A stretch of DNA of 6,962 bases from assembly GCA_024697505.1 (NCBI GenBank), contig JAILFQ010000074.1, positions 1-6,962 on the forward strand. The letters run 5' to 3'. Positions 1 through 6,330 of the stretch are shown here, one piece after another (positions within the stretch are counted from its first letter, which is position 1; each line of letters opens with the position of its first letter). Both the position numbers and the translations under genes were made by a program. Below the pieces are notes generated by a model that did not search any database, had not been told where the DNA came from, and worked only from the letters and a program-made list of their open reading frames with translations. This DNA is from Lachnospiraceae bacterium (GTDB lineage: Bacteria > Bacillota > Clostridia > Lachnospirales > Lachnospiraceae).

Positions 1-315
1 GCAAAAATGGTTGAGGTATCTTCAAACGATATTGAAGAAACAAATAAAGAGTTTACAGTTATTCTTGATAGCGCAGATGCAGTAGGCGTTGCCCTTTCAG
101 AGCAGAAAAATATTGCGGATGATATTAAGAAAAAGAGCACAAACGTTACTTCTTCAATCGAAAGTTTGTCGGCGTTTTCTCAGGAGCTTCTTTCTACAGT
201 TGAGACAACAACTCACGAAACTCAGATTACCGCAGACGAAACAAAGAGAATTATTGAAAGCATTAACGAAATGAGATCCGCAGCCAAGGAAATGGCGGAC
301 AGTTTGGATGTATAA
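1..315 (+). CDS. C-terminal end of a methyl-accepting chemotaxis protein (5' partial)
   Basis: The frame is open from the first base, so this is the last ~104 residues of a longer gene; the ATG at position 7 is an internal methionine, not a start. The peptide is almost wholly helical and polar, with heptad-like spacing, no glycine-rich fold signature and no membrane segment. It contains the pattern SIESLSAFSQELLSTVETTT, close to the S/A-x-x-QE-x-x-x-S/T-x-E-x-x-x repeats of the C-terminal adaptation/coiled-coil part of chemoreceptors. In that family the cytoplasmic helical hairpin signals to CheA/CheW and carries methylated Glu/Gln residues. No NWETF-like CheR/CheB tether is present; the protein ends in SLDV. 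A strong terminator lies 32 bases after the stop, so it ends its transcription unit. Another long coiled-coil protein is possible because the diagnostic hairpin tip is outside the window. Confidence 0.7.
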   Translation, partial: AKMVEVSSNDIEETNKEFTVILDSADAVGVALSEQKNIADDIKKKSTNVTSSIESLSAFSQELLSTVETTTHETQITADETKRIIESINEMRSAAKEMADSLDV

Positions 316-347
316 CTTGCAGGGACTGCAGGGACGAGTTTTTATAT

Positions 348-378
348 AAGGGGCCGCTTAACATGGCGGCCCTTTTTT
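348..378 (+). terminator. Intrinsic terminator after the chemoreceptor gene
   Basis: GGGCCGC (351-357) pairs perfectly with GCGGCCC (366-372) around an 8-base loop. The stem extends by A-T and G-T pairs down to 348/375 and is followed by a run of six T (373-378). This is a textbook rho-independent terminator for the gene ending at 315. Confidence 0.93.
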
Positions 379-403
379 GTATGCTAAAATAGAAGTGATA
401 GCC

Positions 404-431
404 TTGACAGTAACGGGGTCAGTCTGATATT
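404..431 (+). promoter_or_regulatory. Probable sigma-A promoter of the DtxR-type regulator
   Basis: A perfect TTGACA -35 box (404-409) is followed after 16 bases by GATATT (426-431, four of six matches to TATAAT). An overlapping TATTTT at 428-433 with an 18-base spacer is the alternative. It lies just downstream of the terminator at 348-378 and about 50 bases before the regulator's start, so the regulator is probably transcribed from here with a leader of roughly 50 bases. Confidence 0.6.
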
Positions 432-454
432 TTTACATTGTTAGGCATCTCAAA

Positions 455-466
455 CTCTAATTAGAG
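455..466. promoter_or_regulatory. 12-bp perfect palindrome, candidate operator in the regulator's leader
   Basis: CTCTAATTAGAG is a perfect inverted repeat lying between the probable promoter (404-431) and the regulator's ATG at 489. It is preceded by another TTAG at 441-444. DtxR-family operators are palindromes built on TTAG/CTAA-rich half-sites (DtxR box TTAGGTTAG...), so this could be an autoregulatory site. It is AT-rich and short, so chance occurrence is possible, and the link to the regulator is inference from position only. Confidence 0.4.
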
Positions 467-488
467 ACTCAGAAAGCGGGTGTAAATA

Positions 489-860
489 ATGGACAATGTA
501 TCTATAGGAAAATCCGGAGAGGATTACCTTGAAGCTATACTTTTACAAATAAGAAAGAACGGAGCGTGCAGAACAACAGATGTCGCTGCCGCCATGGGCT
601 TTTCCAAACCAAGTGCCTCCATCGCAATAAAGAAACTTGAGGATGAGGGCTATATTGTAAGGGATGAGTGGAAAGTTTGTCTTACGGAGGAAGGGGCAAG
701 AATTGCGGAGGCTACTATAGAAAAACATACATTTTTCAGAAAGTTTCTTTTAAAAGCGGGAATAGATGAAAAGACAGCAGATGATGAGGCCTGTCTTATG
801 GAACACGCCATCTCTGAAACAAGTTTTGAAAAACTGAAAGAGCATTACAAAGAGTTTTAA
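489..860 (+). CDS. DtxR/MntR-family metal-dependent transcriptional regulator
   Basis: This 123-residue protein has the family architecture. An N-terminal helix carries SGEDYLEAI (9-17). A winged helix-turn-helix follows (about 26-68, TTDVAAAMGFSKPSASIAIKK), with a wing ending in LTEEG. The metal-binding/dimerisation helices come last (about 70-123). It stops there, without the C-terminal SH3-like domain of DtxR/IdeR, so it resembles the short MntR type. By eye the metal-site residues line up as Asp12 and Glu15 (MntR Asp8, Glu11), His80 (MntR His77, DtxR His79), Cys102 (DtxR Cys102; Glu99 in MntR), Glu105 and His106. The Asp is Mn-type and the Cys is Fe-type, so specificity cannot be read off. 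Family members bind DNA with Fe(II) or Mn(II) bound and usually repress metal uptake or control efflux. GGGTG (478-482) lies six bases before the ATG as a weak Shine-Dalgarno. The DUF6110 and P1B-ATPase genes downstream are likely targets. Confidence 0.88.
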   Translation: MDNVSIGKSGEDYLEAILLQIRKNGACRTTDVAAAMGFSKPSASIAIKKLEDEGYIVRDEWKVCLTEEGARIAEATIEKHTFFRKFLLKAGIDEKTADDEACLMEHAISETSFEKLKEHYKEF

Positions 861-863
861 CTT

Positions 864-910
864 ACTTTAGTTAGATACATGCTCATTTTTTTAGTCCGGG
901 CTAATAAAGT
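864..910. promoter_or_regulatory. Inverted repeats upstream of the DUF6110 promoter, candidate metalloregulator operator
   Basis: Two nested symmetries are visible. TTAGTCCGGGCTAA (891-904) is palindromic at 12 of 14 positions, with TTAG/CTAA ends as in DtxR-family boxes. Outside it, ACTTTAGTTAG (864-874) is the reverse complement of CTAATAAAGT (901-910) apart from one extra G. AAAGTTTAACTTT (906-918) is a further odd palindrome running into the -35 region. They lie between the regulator's stop (860) and the next promoter, so this is the natural place for an operator. The outer pair could also be a weak hairpin behind the regulator gene, but no T tract follows it. Binding by the upstream regulator is inference. 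Confidence 0.4.
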
Positions 911-916
911 TTAACT

Positions 917-946
917 TTTACTAATCTTTTACAAATGATATATTAT
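917..946 (+). promoter_or_regulatory. Probable promoter of the DUF6110 gene
   Basis: TTTACT (917-922) serves as -35 and TATTAT (941-946, 18-base spacer) or TATATT (939-944, 16-base spacer) as -10, in a strongly AT-rich stretch. A start near 952-955 would give a leader of about 78 bases that contains the hairpin at 961-978. The AAAGTTTAACTTT palindrome (906-918) overlaps the edge of the -35 box, as an operator would. Confidence 0.5.
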
Positions 947-960
947 AAGCAAGAAAAAAA

Positions 961-1024
961 GAGGCCACACCTCGTGGCAAGGGTTTAGTATTTTATCTGA
1001 TTTCAAAAAGTTACTTTAGGAGGT
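961..1024 (+). promoter_or_regulatory. Structured leader with an anti-Shine-Dalgarno in a hairpin loop
   Basis: GCCAC (964-968) pairs with GTGGC (974-978). The five-base loop between them, ACCTC (969-973), is the exact complement of GAGGT (1020-1024), the core of the AGGAGGT ribosome binding site (1018-1024) of the DUF6110 gene. A third, exclusive pairing joins GAGG (961-964) to CCTC (970-973). These alternatives could let the leader switch the ribosome site between open and closed. The pairings are seen directly; any regulatory role is inference. AGGAGGT lies seven bases before the ATG and fixes that start. Confidence 0.35.
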
Positions 1025-1031
1025 AATTAAT

Positions 1032-1337
1032 ATGAGTTGGAAAAAGTTAGCATGTTTCGCAGGTGGTATTCTCTTTGGAACCGCAGGTGTTTCAATTCTT
1101 TCAAGCAAGGACGCAAAGAAAGCATATACTCATTGCACAGCAGCTGTTTTACGCGGCAAGGACAGTGTAATGAAGAGAGCAACCATCATTAAGGAAAATT
1201 GCCAGGACATCCACGACGATGCTGTGGACATTAACGAAAAGAGATACGCTGAGGAAGAAGAGCGTGAAGTGGCTATTGCAAGAGCAATGGTGGAAGCTTA
1301 CGAAGAGAAGAAAAAAGCCGAAAAGAAAACAAAGTGA
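1032..1337 (+). CDS. DUF6110 family small membrane-anchored protein
   Basis: A 101-residue protein of unknown function that I recognise as DUF6110-like, a small family often found beside heavy-metal P-type ATPases in Clostridia (recalled, not searched). Residues 5-24 form a short glycine-rich hydrophobic segment (CFAGGILFGTAGVSIL) that probably spans or enters the membrane. A conserved-looking core follows (25-48, SKDAKKAYTHCTAAVLRGKD) with His34 and Cys35 as possible metal ligands. A highly charged helical tail (about 60-101) is rich in Glu and Lys. Most of the protein is probably cytoplasmic. The start is fixed by AGGAGGT seven bases upstream. It has its own promoter and leader, and the ATPase gene begins 81 bases after its stop, so it may be an accessory, regulatory or metal-handling partner of that pump. 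No catalytic motif is visible. Confidence 0.85.
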   Translation: MSWKKLACFAGGILFGTAGVSILSSKDAKKAYTHCTAAVLRGKDSVMKRATIIKENCQDIHDDAVDINEKRYAEEEEREVAIARAMVEAYEEKKKAEKKTK

Positions 1338-1358
1338 TCAAGCTTTGACAAATTTAAC

Positions 1359-1395
1359 GGGCAGACGTTTGTTTAAACAACCGCCTGCCCTTTTT
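1359..1395 (+). terminator. Terminator or attenuator between DUF6110 and the ATPase gene
   Basis: GGGCAG (1359-1364) pairs with CTGCCC (1385-1390). The stem continues through CG/CG past one mismatch, and the top is the perfect palindrome TTGTTTAAACAA (1369-1380). TTTTT (1391-1395) follows at once. This has every mark of an intrinsic terminator, yet it lies inside an apparent gene pair, only 23 bases before the ATPase ATG, and leaves no clear room for a separate promoter. Partial termination, setting a higher level of the small protein than of the pump, is the likely effect. Confidence 0.82.
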
Positions 1396-1418
1396 ATTAA
1401 AGAAAACGGGTGAAAAGT

Positions 1419-3518
1419 ATGAAATGTGTGGTTTTACATGAATCCGAGAAAAAAATGAGAATAAAGCTTCCTCAGTGTCGTATGAGTCTTAGAGAAGCGG
1501 ACATTGTGGAATATTATATAAGAAGTCTTGAAGGCGTTAAGGATGTTAAGGTCTATGACAGAACTCAGGATGCCATAGTAACCTTTACCGATTCTTCCAA
1601 AAAGAATAAGAAGGCTATGCTGGATGCTCTACTTAAGTTCGATTACGAGGACGAAGAAATTCTTGCTCTTGTTCCCGAAGAAACCGGACGCGCCCTTAAC
1701 AGACAGTTTGAAGAAAAGATAATCTTTATGTTAGCGGGAAGAGTTTTAAGAAGACTGTTCCTTCCTGCACCTCTTCATACAATACGCTGTGTTATAAGGA
1801 GCATACCTTTTATCTGGCAAGGCCTTAAATGCCTCTTTAAAGGAAAAATGGAGGTTTCCCTGCTTGATGCAACGGCAATTCTTGCGTCTATGATAAGGGG
1901 AGACTTTAAGACGGCGGCATCTGTTATGTTCCTCTTAAAACTCGGAGAAACTCTTGAGGACTTTACAAGAAAGAAGTCCATAGGGGACCTTGCAAGATCC
2001 ATGGCTCTTAATGTGGACAAGGTTTGGGTAAAGACAGACAGCACAGAAGTTCTCACTCCTGTGGATAAAGTACATGTGGGAGATAAGATAATTGTAAGAG
2101 ACTCCAATATTATTCCTCTTGATGGTGTGGTTGTAAGCGGGGAAATGACCGTTAATCAGGCAACCATGACGGGAGAAGCGGAGCCTGTTCCAAAGAGCGC
2201 AGGTATAAGTGTTTTTGCCGGAACCGTTGTGGAAGAGGGAGAATGCGTTATAGAAGTTACGAAGGAAAGCGGCTCCGGAAGATACGACCAGATAGTTAAA
2301 ATGATCGATGAATCCGAAAAGCTTAAATCCAATACAGAGGCTAAGGCGTATATGCTTGCGGATAATCTTGTACCATACAGTTTTGCAGGGGCGGCACTTA
2401 CTTTCCTTCTTACAAGAAATGTGGTTAAGTCCCTTGCCTTTATGATGGTTGATTATTCCTGTGCAATGAAGCTTTCCATGCCGCTTGCCGTTCTTTCTGC
2501 AATAAGAGAAGCAAGAGAAGACAACATATCCGTAAAGGGCGGAAAGTTTATGGAAGCCGTTGCGGAAGCAGATACAATAGTTTTTGACAAGACGGGAACC
2601 TTAACTCATGCAACTCCTACACTTGTGGATGTGGTTGCTTTTAGCGGAAAAGATCCGGACGAAATGCTTCGTATTGCTGCCTGCCTTGAGGAGCATTATC
2701 CTCATTCGGTTGCAAATGCGGTTGTGAACGGTGCTCTTAAAAAGAATCTTACTCACGACGAGCTTCATTCCAAGGTTCAGTACGTTGTTGCACATGGCGT
2801 AAGCAGTTTTATAGACGGAGAAAAGGTTGTAATAGGAAGCTATCATTTTGTAATAGAAGATGAAAAGTGCGAAATACCTGCCGGTGAAGAAGAAAAACTT
2901 GAAAAGATAAAGCCGGAATACTCCAGACTCTTCCTTGCAATAGGAGGAAAACTGGTGGCGGTTCTTTGCATATTCGACCCATTAAGGGAAGAAGCAAGGG
3001 AAGTGGTGGATAAACTTCATGAACTTGGCATTAAGAAAGTTGTAATGATGACCGGAGATAACAGAAAAACTGCCAAGGGAGTTGCAAAGAAACTTAATCT
3101 TGACGAGTATTATGCAGAGGTCCTTCCGGAAGATAAAGCTGATTTTATACGAAACGAACATCTTGCGGGGCGAAAAGTAATAATGGTTGGAGACGGTGTT
3201 AATGATACCCCTGCTCTTTCGGAAGCGGATGTAGGAATTGCCATTTCCGACGGTGCCGCGATTGCAAGAGAGATTGCGGATATAACGGTATCATCTGCAA
3301 ACCTTAACCGGCTTGTTACTTTAAGAAAACTTTCCATGGCGCTTATGGACAGAATTCATGGCAACTACAGGTTTATAATAGGCTTTAACTCTCTTCTTAT
3401 TGCCCTTGGCGTAGGCGGAGTGCTCAATCCTGCATCATCTGCTCTTTTGCATAACGGTTCCACAATTTATACCGGAATAAAGAGCACAACAAACCTTCTT
3501 CCTAAAAATGATAAGTAA
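1419..3518 (+). CDS. P1B-type (heavy-metal) cation-translocating ATPase
   Basis: This 699-residue P-type ATPase would pump a metal ion across the cytoplasmic membrane, probably outward. Residues 1-56 resemble a degenerate HMA domain with no CxxC pair. Membrane helices follow at about 98-140 and 146-176. The actuator domain carries TGE (251-253). A helix pair (about 318-360) includes DYSCAMKLSMP (345-355). The P-domain has DKTGTLT with phosphorylated Asp390. EEHYPHSVA (424-432) occupies the HP-motif place of the nucleotide-binding domain. TGDNRKTA (545-552) and MVGDGVND (589-596) complete the hinge. The last helices (about 651-690) carry an HN pair at 679. The usual C/S-P-C transport motif reads Y-S-C here, so the metal is not predictable from the textbook classes; the DtxR-type regulator nearby hints at Mn or Fe. 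I prefer ATG 1419, with GGGTGA five bases upstream, over an in-frame GTG at 1410. There is no frameshift and all catalytic motifs are intact. Confidence 0.93.
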   Translation: MKCVVLHESEKKMRIKLPQCRMSLREADIVEYYIRSLEGVKDVKVYDRTQDAIVTFTDSSKKNKKAMLDALLKFDYEDEEILALVPEETGRALNRQFEEKIIFMLAGRVLRRLFLPAPLHTIRCVIRSIPFIWQGLKCLFKGKMEVSLLDATAILASMIRGDFKTAASVMFLLKLGETLEDFTRKKSIGDLARSMALNVDKVWVKTDSTEVLTPVDKVHVGDKIIVRDSNIIPLDGVVVSGEMTVNQATMTGEAEPVPKSAGISVFAGTVVEEGECVIEVTKESGSGRYDQIVKMIDESEKLKSNTEAKAYMLADNLVPYSFAGAALTFLLTRNVVKSLAFMMVDYSCAMKLSMPLAVLSAIREAREDNISVKGGKFMEAVAEADTIVFDKTGTLTHATPTLVDVVAFSGKDPDEMLRIAACLEEHYPHSVANAVVNGALKKNLTHDELHSKVQYVVAHGVSSFIDGEKVVIGSYHFVIEDEKCEIPAGEEEKLEKIKPEYSRLFLAIGGKLVAVLCIFDPLREEAREVVDKLHELGIKKVVMMTGDNRKTAKGVAKKLNLDEYYAEVLPEDKADFIRNEHLAGRKVIMVGDGVNDTPALSEADVGIAISDGAAIAREIADITVSSANLNRLVTLRKLSMALMDRIHGNYRFIIGFNSLLIALGVGGVLNPASSALLHNGSTIYTGIKSTTNLLPKNDK

Positions 3519-3615
3519 TTTTCGGAAGAGGAGTTTCCGTAAAAAGCGGTAAAAATAAAGGCTTTAGGAAGATTTTTAAAGAACAGTTTATACAAAGATT
3601 ATAAATGTAGCATGT
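3519..3615. other. Short gap after the ATPase gene
   Basis: AT-rich sequence with no coding potential that I can support. It holds only a weak hairpin, CGGAA (3523-3527) with TTCCG (3535-3539), without a T tract on the plus strand, and an isolated TATAAA (3600-3605) lacking a good -35. It reads as the 3' untranslated part of the ATPase transcript leading to the terminator at 3616. Confidence 0.5.
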
Positions 3616-3644
3616 AAAAGACCTTGATTTTCAAGGTCTTTTCT
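3616..3644 (+). terminator. Intrinsic terminator of the metal block
   Basis: AAAAGACCTTGA (3616-3627) pairs perfectly over 12 bases with TCAAGGTCTTTT (3631-3642) around a TTT loop, ending in a short T-rich tail. Because the arms begin with AAAA and end with TTTT it could act in both directions, but the minus strand has no gene here. It separates the ATPase unit from the degV-tgt-yajC unit. Confidence 0.88.
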
Positions 3645-3650
3645 TATATA

Positions 3651-3712
3651 GTAAGTTAGGTTGGGGGAATGTAGCCACAATTAAATCGTGGGTACATCTC
3701 GTTTTAACTTAT
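3651..3712 (+). ncRNA. Long imperfect RNA hairpin upstream of degV (unidentified)
   Basis: TAAGTTA (3652-3658) pairs with TAACTTA (3705-3711). The helix continues inward through several G-U and G-C pairs (3659-3665 with 3698-3704), then ATGTA (3669-3673) with TACAT (3693-3697), and CCAC (3675-3678) with GTGG (3688-3691) past a G-G mismatch, closing a nine-base loop. Several of the inner pairs are G-U when read as plus-strand RNA and would be lost on the other strand, which points to a transcribed plus-strand structure. I do not recognise it as a known riboswitch or small RNA. It follows a terminator and no clear promoter is visible before it. Confidence 0.35.
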
Positions 3713-3791
3713 AAGAATTGAAACTTTAGACAACCTGTATTACGGGCAGCAGGCGAAGCAATAAAGTCCCGCATTTGTAAAAGGGTAAAAG
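3713..3791 (+). promoter_or_regulatory. Leader and ribosome binding site of the degV-tgt-yajC operon
   Basis: This non-coding stretch has two crossing short pairings: CCTG (3734-3737) with CAGG (3750-3753), and CGGG (3743-3746) with CCCG (3768-3771). Together they would form a small H-type pseudoknot. AAGGGT (3781-3786) is the Shine-Dalgarno, five bases before the degV ATG. No convincing -35/-10 pair was found: TATAAG (3710-3715) is a possible -10 but lacks a matching -35. The four-base stems are short enough to be chance. Confidence 0.3.
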
Positions 3792-4679
3792 ATGGAGAAA
3801 AAGAAAATAGCGGTTGTTACCGACTCAAACAGCGGTATTACACTTAAAGAAGCCGAGAGCCTTGGGGTATTCGTGCTTCCTATGCCTTTCTATATCAATG
3901 AGGAATTATTTTTTGAGGAAATAACTTTAACACACGAAGAGTTTTATAAAAGACTTGAGGAAAATGCTGACATAAGCACATCTCAGCCTTCACCGGCAGA
4001 TGTTTATGATATTTGGAAAAAAGCACTTGAGACAGCAGATGAAGTTGTTTATATTCCTATGTCTTCAGGCCTTTCCAAGTCTCTCGAAACCGCAGTTATG
4101 CTGGCAAGAGACTTTGAAGGCTATGAAGGAAAAGTACATGTTGTAGACAACAAGCGTATTTCCGTAACACAAAGACAGTCTGTTATGGATGCTCTCGAAC
4201 TTGCGGAGATGGGCCTTACAGGTGAAGAAATAAAAGAAATTCTTGAAAGATGCTCTATGGAATCTACCATATACATTACGGTAGAAACTCTTAAGTATCT
4301 TAAAAAGGGCGGAAGAGTTACACCTACGGCAGCAGCTCTTGGAACAGTCTTTAATATTAAGCCTGTGCTTCAGATCCAGGGCGAAAGACTGGATGCCTAT
4401 GCAAAGGCAAGAGGTATGAAGCGTGCCTGTGGCATAATGATAGACGCAATTAAAAAGGACCTTGAAACTCGTTTTAAGGACATTCCTTTTGAAAAAATGG
4501 TTTTTGCTCTTGCCTACAGCGGAGCTTACAATGATGAAGTTAAAAAGTGGAAGGAAGAAGTTGAAGCAGCATTTCCGGGGATCAAACTCCTTGTTAACCC
4601 GCTTTCACTTTCGGTTTCCTGCCATATAGGACCGGGAGCTCTTGCCATTACGGCAACAGCGCCTGTTCATATGAAATAA
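3792..4679 (+). CDS. DegV family fatty-acid-binding protein
   Basis: A 295-residue protein with the normal length and signature blocks of the DegV family: DSNSGI (11-16) after the first beta strand, STSQPSP (62-68), MSSGLSKSLETA (90-101), KKGGRV (171-176), and HIGPGALAI (278-286) near the C-terminus. DegV proteins bind a single fatty acid in a two-domain fold. Some, called FakB, present it to the kinase FakA for phosphorylation and entry into phospholipid synthesis; most clostridial copies have no assigned role. No fakA-like gene is in view, so FakB function is only possible. There is no signal peptide or membrane segment, so it is cytoplasmic. It is the first gene of a tight unit with tgt 12 bases downstream, and the start is supported by AAGGGT five bases upstream. 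Confidence 0.92.
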   Translation: MEKKKIAVVTDSNSGITLKEAESLGVFVLPMPFYINEELFFEEITLTHEEFYKRLEENADISTSQPSPADVYDIWKKALETADEVVYIPMSSGLSKSLETAVMLARDFEGYEGKVHVVDNKRISVTQRQSVMDALELAEMGLTGEEIKEILERCSMESTIYITVETLKYLKKGGRVTPTAAALGTVFNIKPVLQIQGERLDAYAKARGMKRACGIMIDAIKKDLETRFKDIPFEKMVFALAYSGAYNDEVKKWKEEVEAAFPGIKLLVNPLSLSVSCHIGPGALAITATAPVHMK

Positions 4680-5825
<1,146 letters not shown>

Positions 5826-5834
5826 GGAGGAAAA

Positions 5835-6206
5835 ATGAATTTTATAGCTTTACTTACAGACACAGCAGCAGCAAATCCTGCATCAAGTTATATTTTACTT
5901 TTATGGATACCGATCCTTTTCGTATTTATGTATTTTACGGTAATACGTCCACAGAAGAAAGAGCAGAAGAAGCGTGATGAACTTATAAGTTCTCTTGCAG
6001 TGGGAGATTCCGTTGTTACAACAAGCGGTTTCTTCGGAACAGTTATCGCAATGCCTGATGATGATGTTATCATTGTTGAGTTCGGTAACAATAAGAACTG
6101 CCGTATTCCTATGAGAAAGACAGCAATCGTTGAGGTTGAAAAGCCTGAAGGAAGCACACCTGCTGTTGAAGAAAAGAAGGAAGAAAAGAAAGAAGAAAAT
6201 AAGTAA
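5835..6206 (+). CDS. yajC: Preprotein translocase subunit YajC
   Basis: A 123-residue single-pass inner-membrane protein. A short N-terminus is followed by one hydrophobic helix (about 18-36, YILLLWIPILFVFMYF), the hallmark RPQ and basic stretch (38-47, RPQKKEQKKR), and a small beta-rich domain with VGDSVVTTSGFFGTV (56-70) and RIPMRKTAI. A lysine/glutamate-rich tail (about 103-123) looks disordered. YajC associates with SecDF and SecYEG in Sec-dependent export and insertion; its exact role is unsettled. AAGGAGG (5824-5830) overlaps the tgt stop and lies four bases before the ATG, so translation is likely coupled to tgt. secD/secF, which often follow, are missing: a terminator and a convergent gene come next. 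Confidence 0.95.
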   Translation: MNFIALLTDTAAANPASSYILLLWIPILFVFMYFTVIRPQKKEQKKRDELISSLAVGDSVVTTSGFFGTVIAMPDDDVIIVEFGNNKNCRIPMRKTAIVEVEKPEGSTPAVEEKKEEKKEENK

Positions 6207-6237
6207 TAAGTAATCGTTAATCAGTAAGAAATTAAAC

Positions 6238-6290
6238 AGCCGCTCGTCAATGGACCGGGTTTCCGGAAGATCATTGGTGAGCGGCTTTAT
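6238..6290 (+). terminator. Large terminator hairpin after yajC
   Basis: AGCCGCTC (6238-6245) pairs with GAGCGGCT (6279-6286). Two G-U pairs lead to CAATG (6248-6252) with CATTG (6272-6276), and CCGG (6255-6258) with CCGG (6263-6266) forms the tip. TTTATT follows. The stem spans 49 bases, and its wobble pairs fit plus-strand RNA, so it primarily serves yajC. Its right half is also one copy of a direct repeat shared with the end of the convergent gene. Confidence 0.82.
6256..6288 (+). repeat. Imperfect direct repeat, copy 1 (yajC terminator right half)
   Basis: The 33 bases here match 6433-6465 at 28 positions counted by eye, including an unbroken 13-base core, GGAAGATCATTGG at 6265-6277. The two copies are 177 bases apart and bracket the hairpin block at 6289-6432. 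Confidence 0.7.
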
Positions 6291-6329
6291 TATGATATAG
6301 GAAATTTCTCCGAAATTCCTATATCATAA
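6290..6329. repeat. Near-perfect 18-bp hairpin in the convergent intergenic region
   Basis: TTATGATATAGGAA (6290-6303) is the exact reverse complement of TTCCTATATCATAA (6316-6329). The inner TTTC (6305-6308) pairs with GAAA (6312-6315) past one bulged A, leaving a three-base loop. It has no T tract in the right place to be a clear terminator for either neighbour, and it is better read as part of an intergenic repeat. On DNA it could extrude as a cruciform. Confidence 0.75.
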
Positions 6330-6330
6330 A

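Noticed and set aside
1345..1350. TTGACA as a -35 box for the ATPase gene
   Set aside because: At 16-18 base spacing the -10 place reads GTTTGT, TTTGTT or TTGTTT, and any transcript would run at once into the terminator stem at 1359-1395.
1410..1412. GTG as the start of the ATPase
   Set aside because: It is in frame but overlaps the only Shine-Dalgarno-like sequence (GGGTGA, 1408-1413), which is correctly spaced for the ATG at 1419.
3600..3605. TATAAA as a -10 box for the degV operon
   Set aside because: No convincing -35 at the right spacing, and the 12-bp terminator at 3616-3644 would stop such a transcript immediately.
3651..3786. A known preQ1, cobalamin, c-di-GMP or T-box element upstream of degV
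   Set aside because: None of the conserved sequence blocks of these classes could be found by eye.
6290..6329. Terminator of the minus-strand PHP gene
   Set aside because: Read on the minus strand, the T run comes before the stem rather than after it, so it does not have terminator order.
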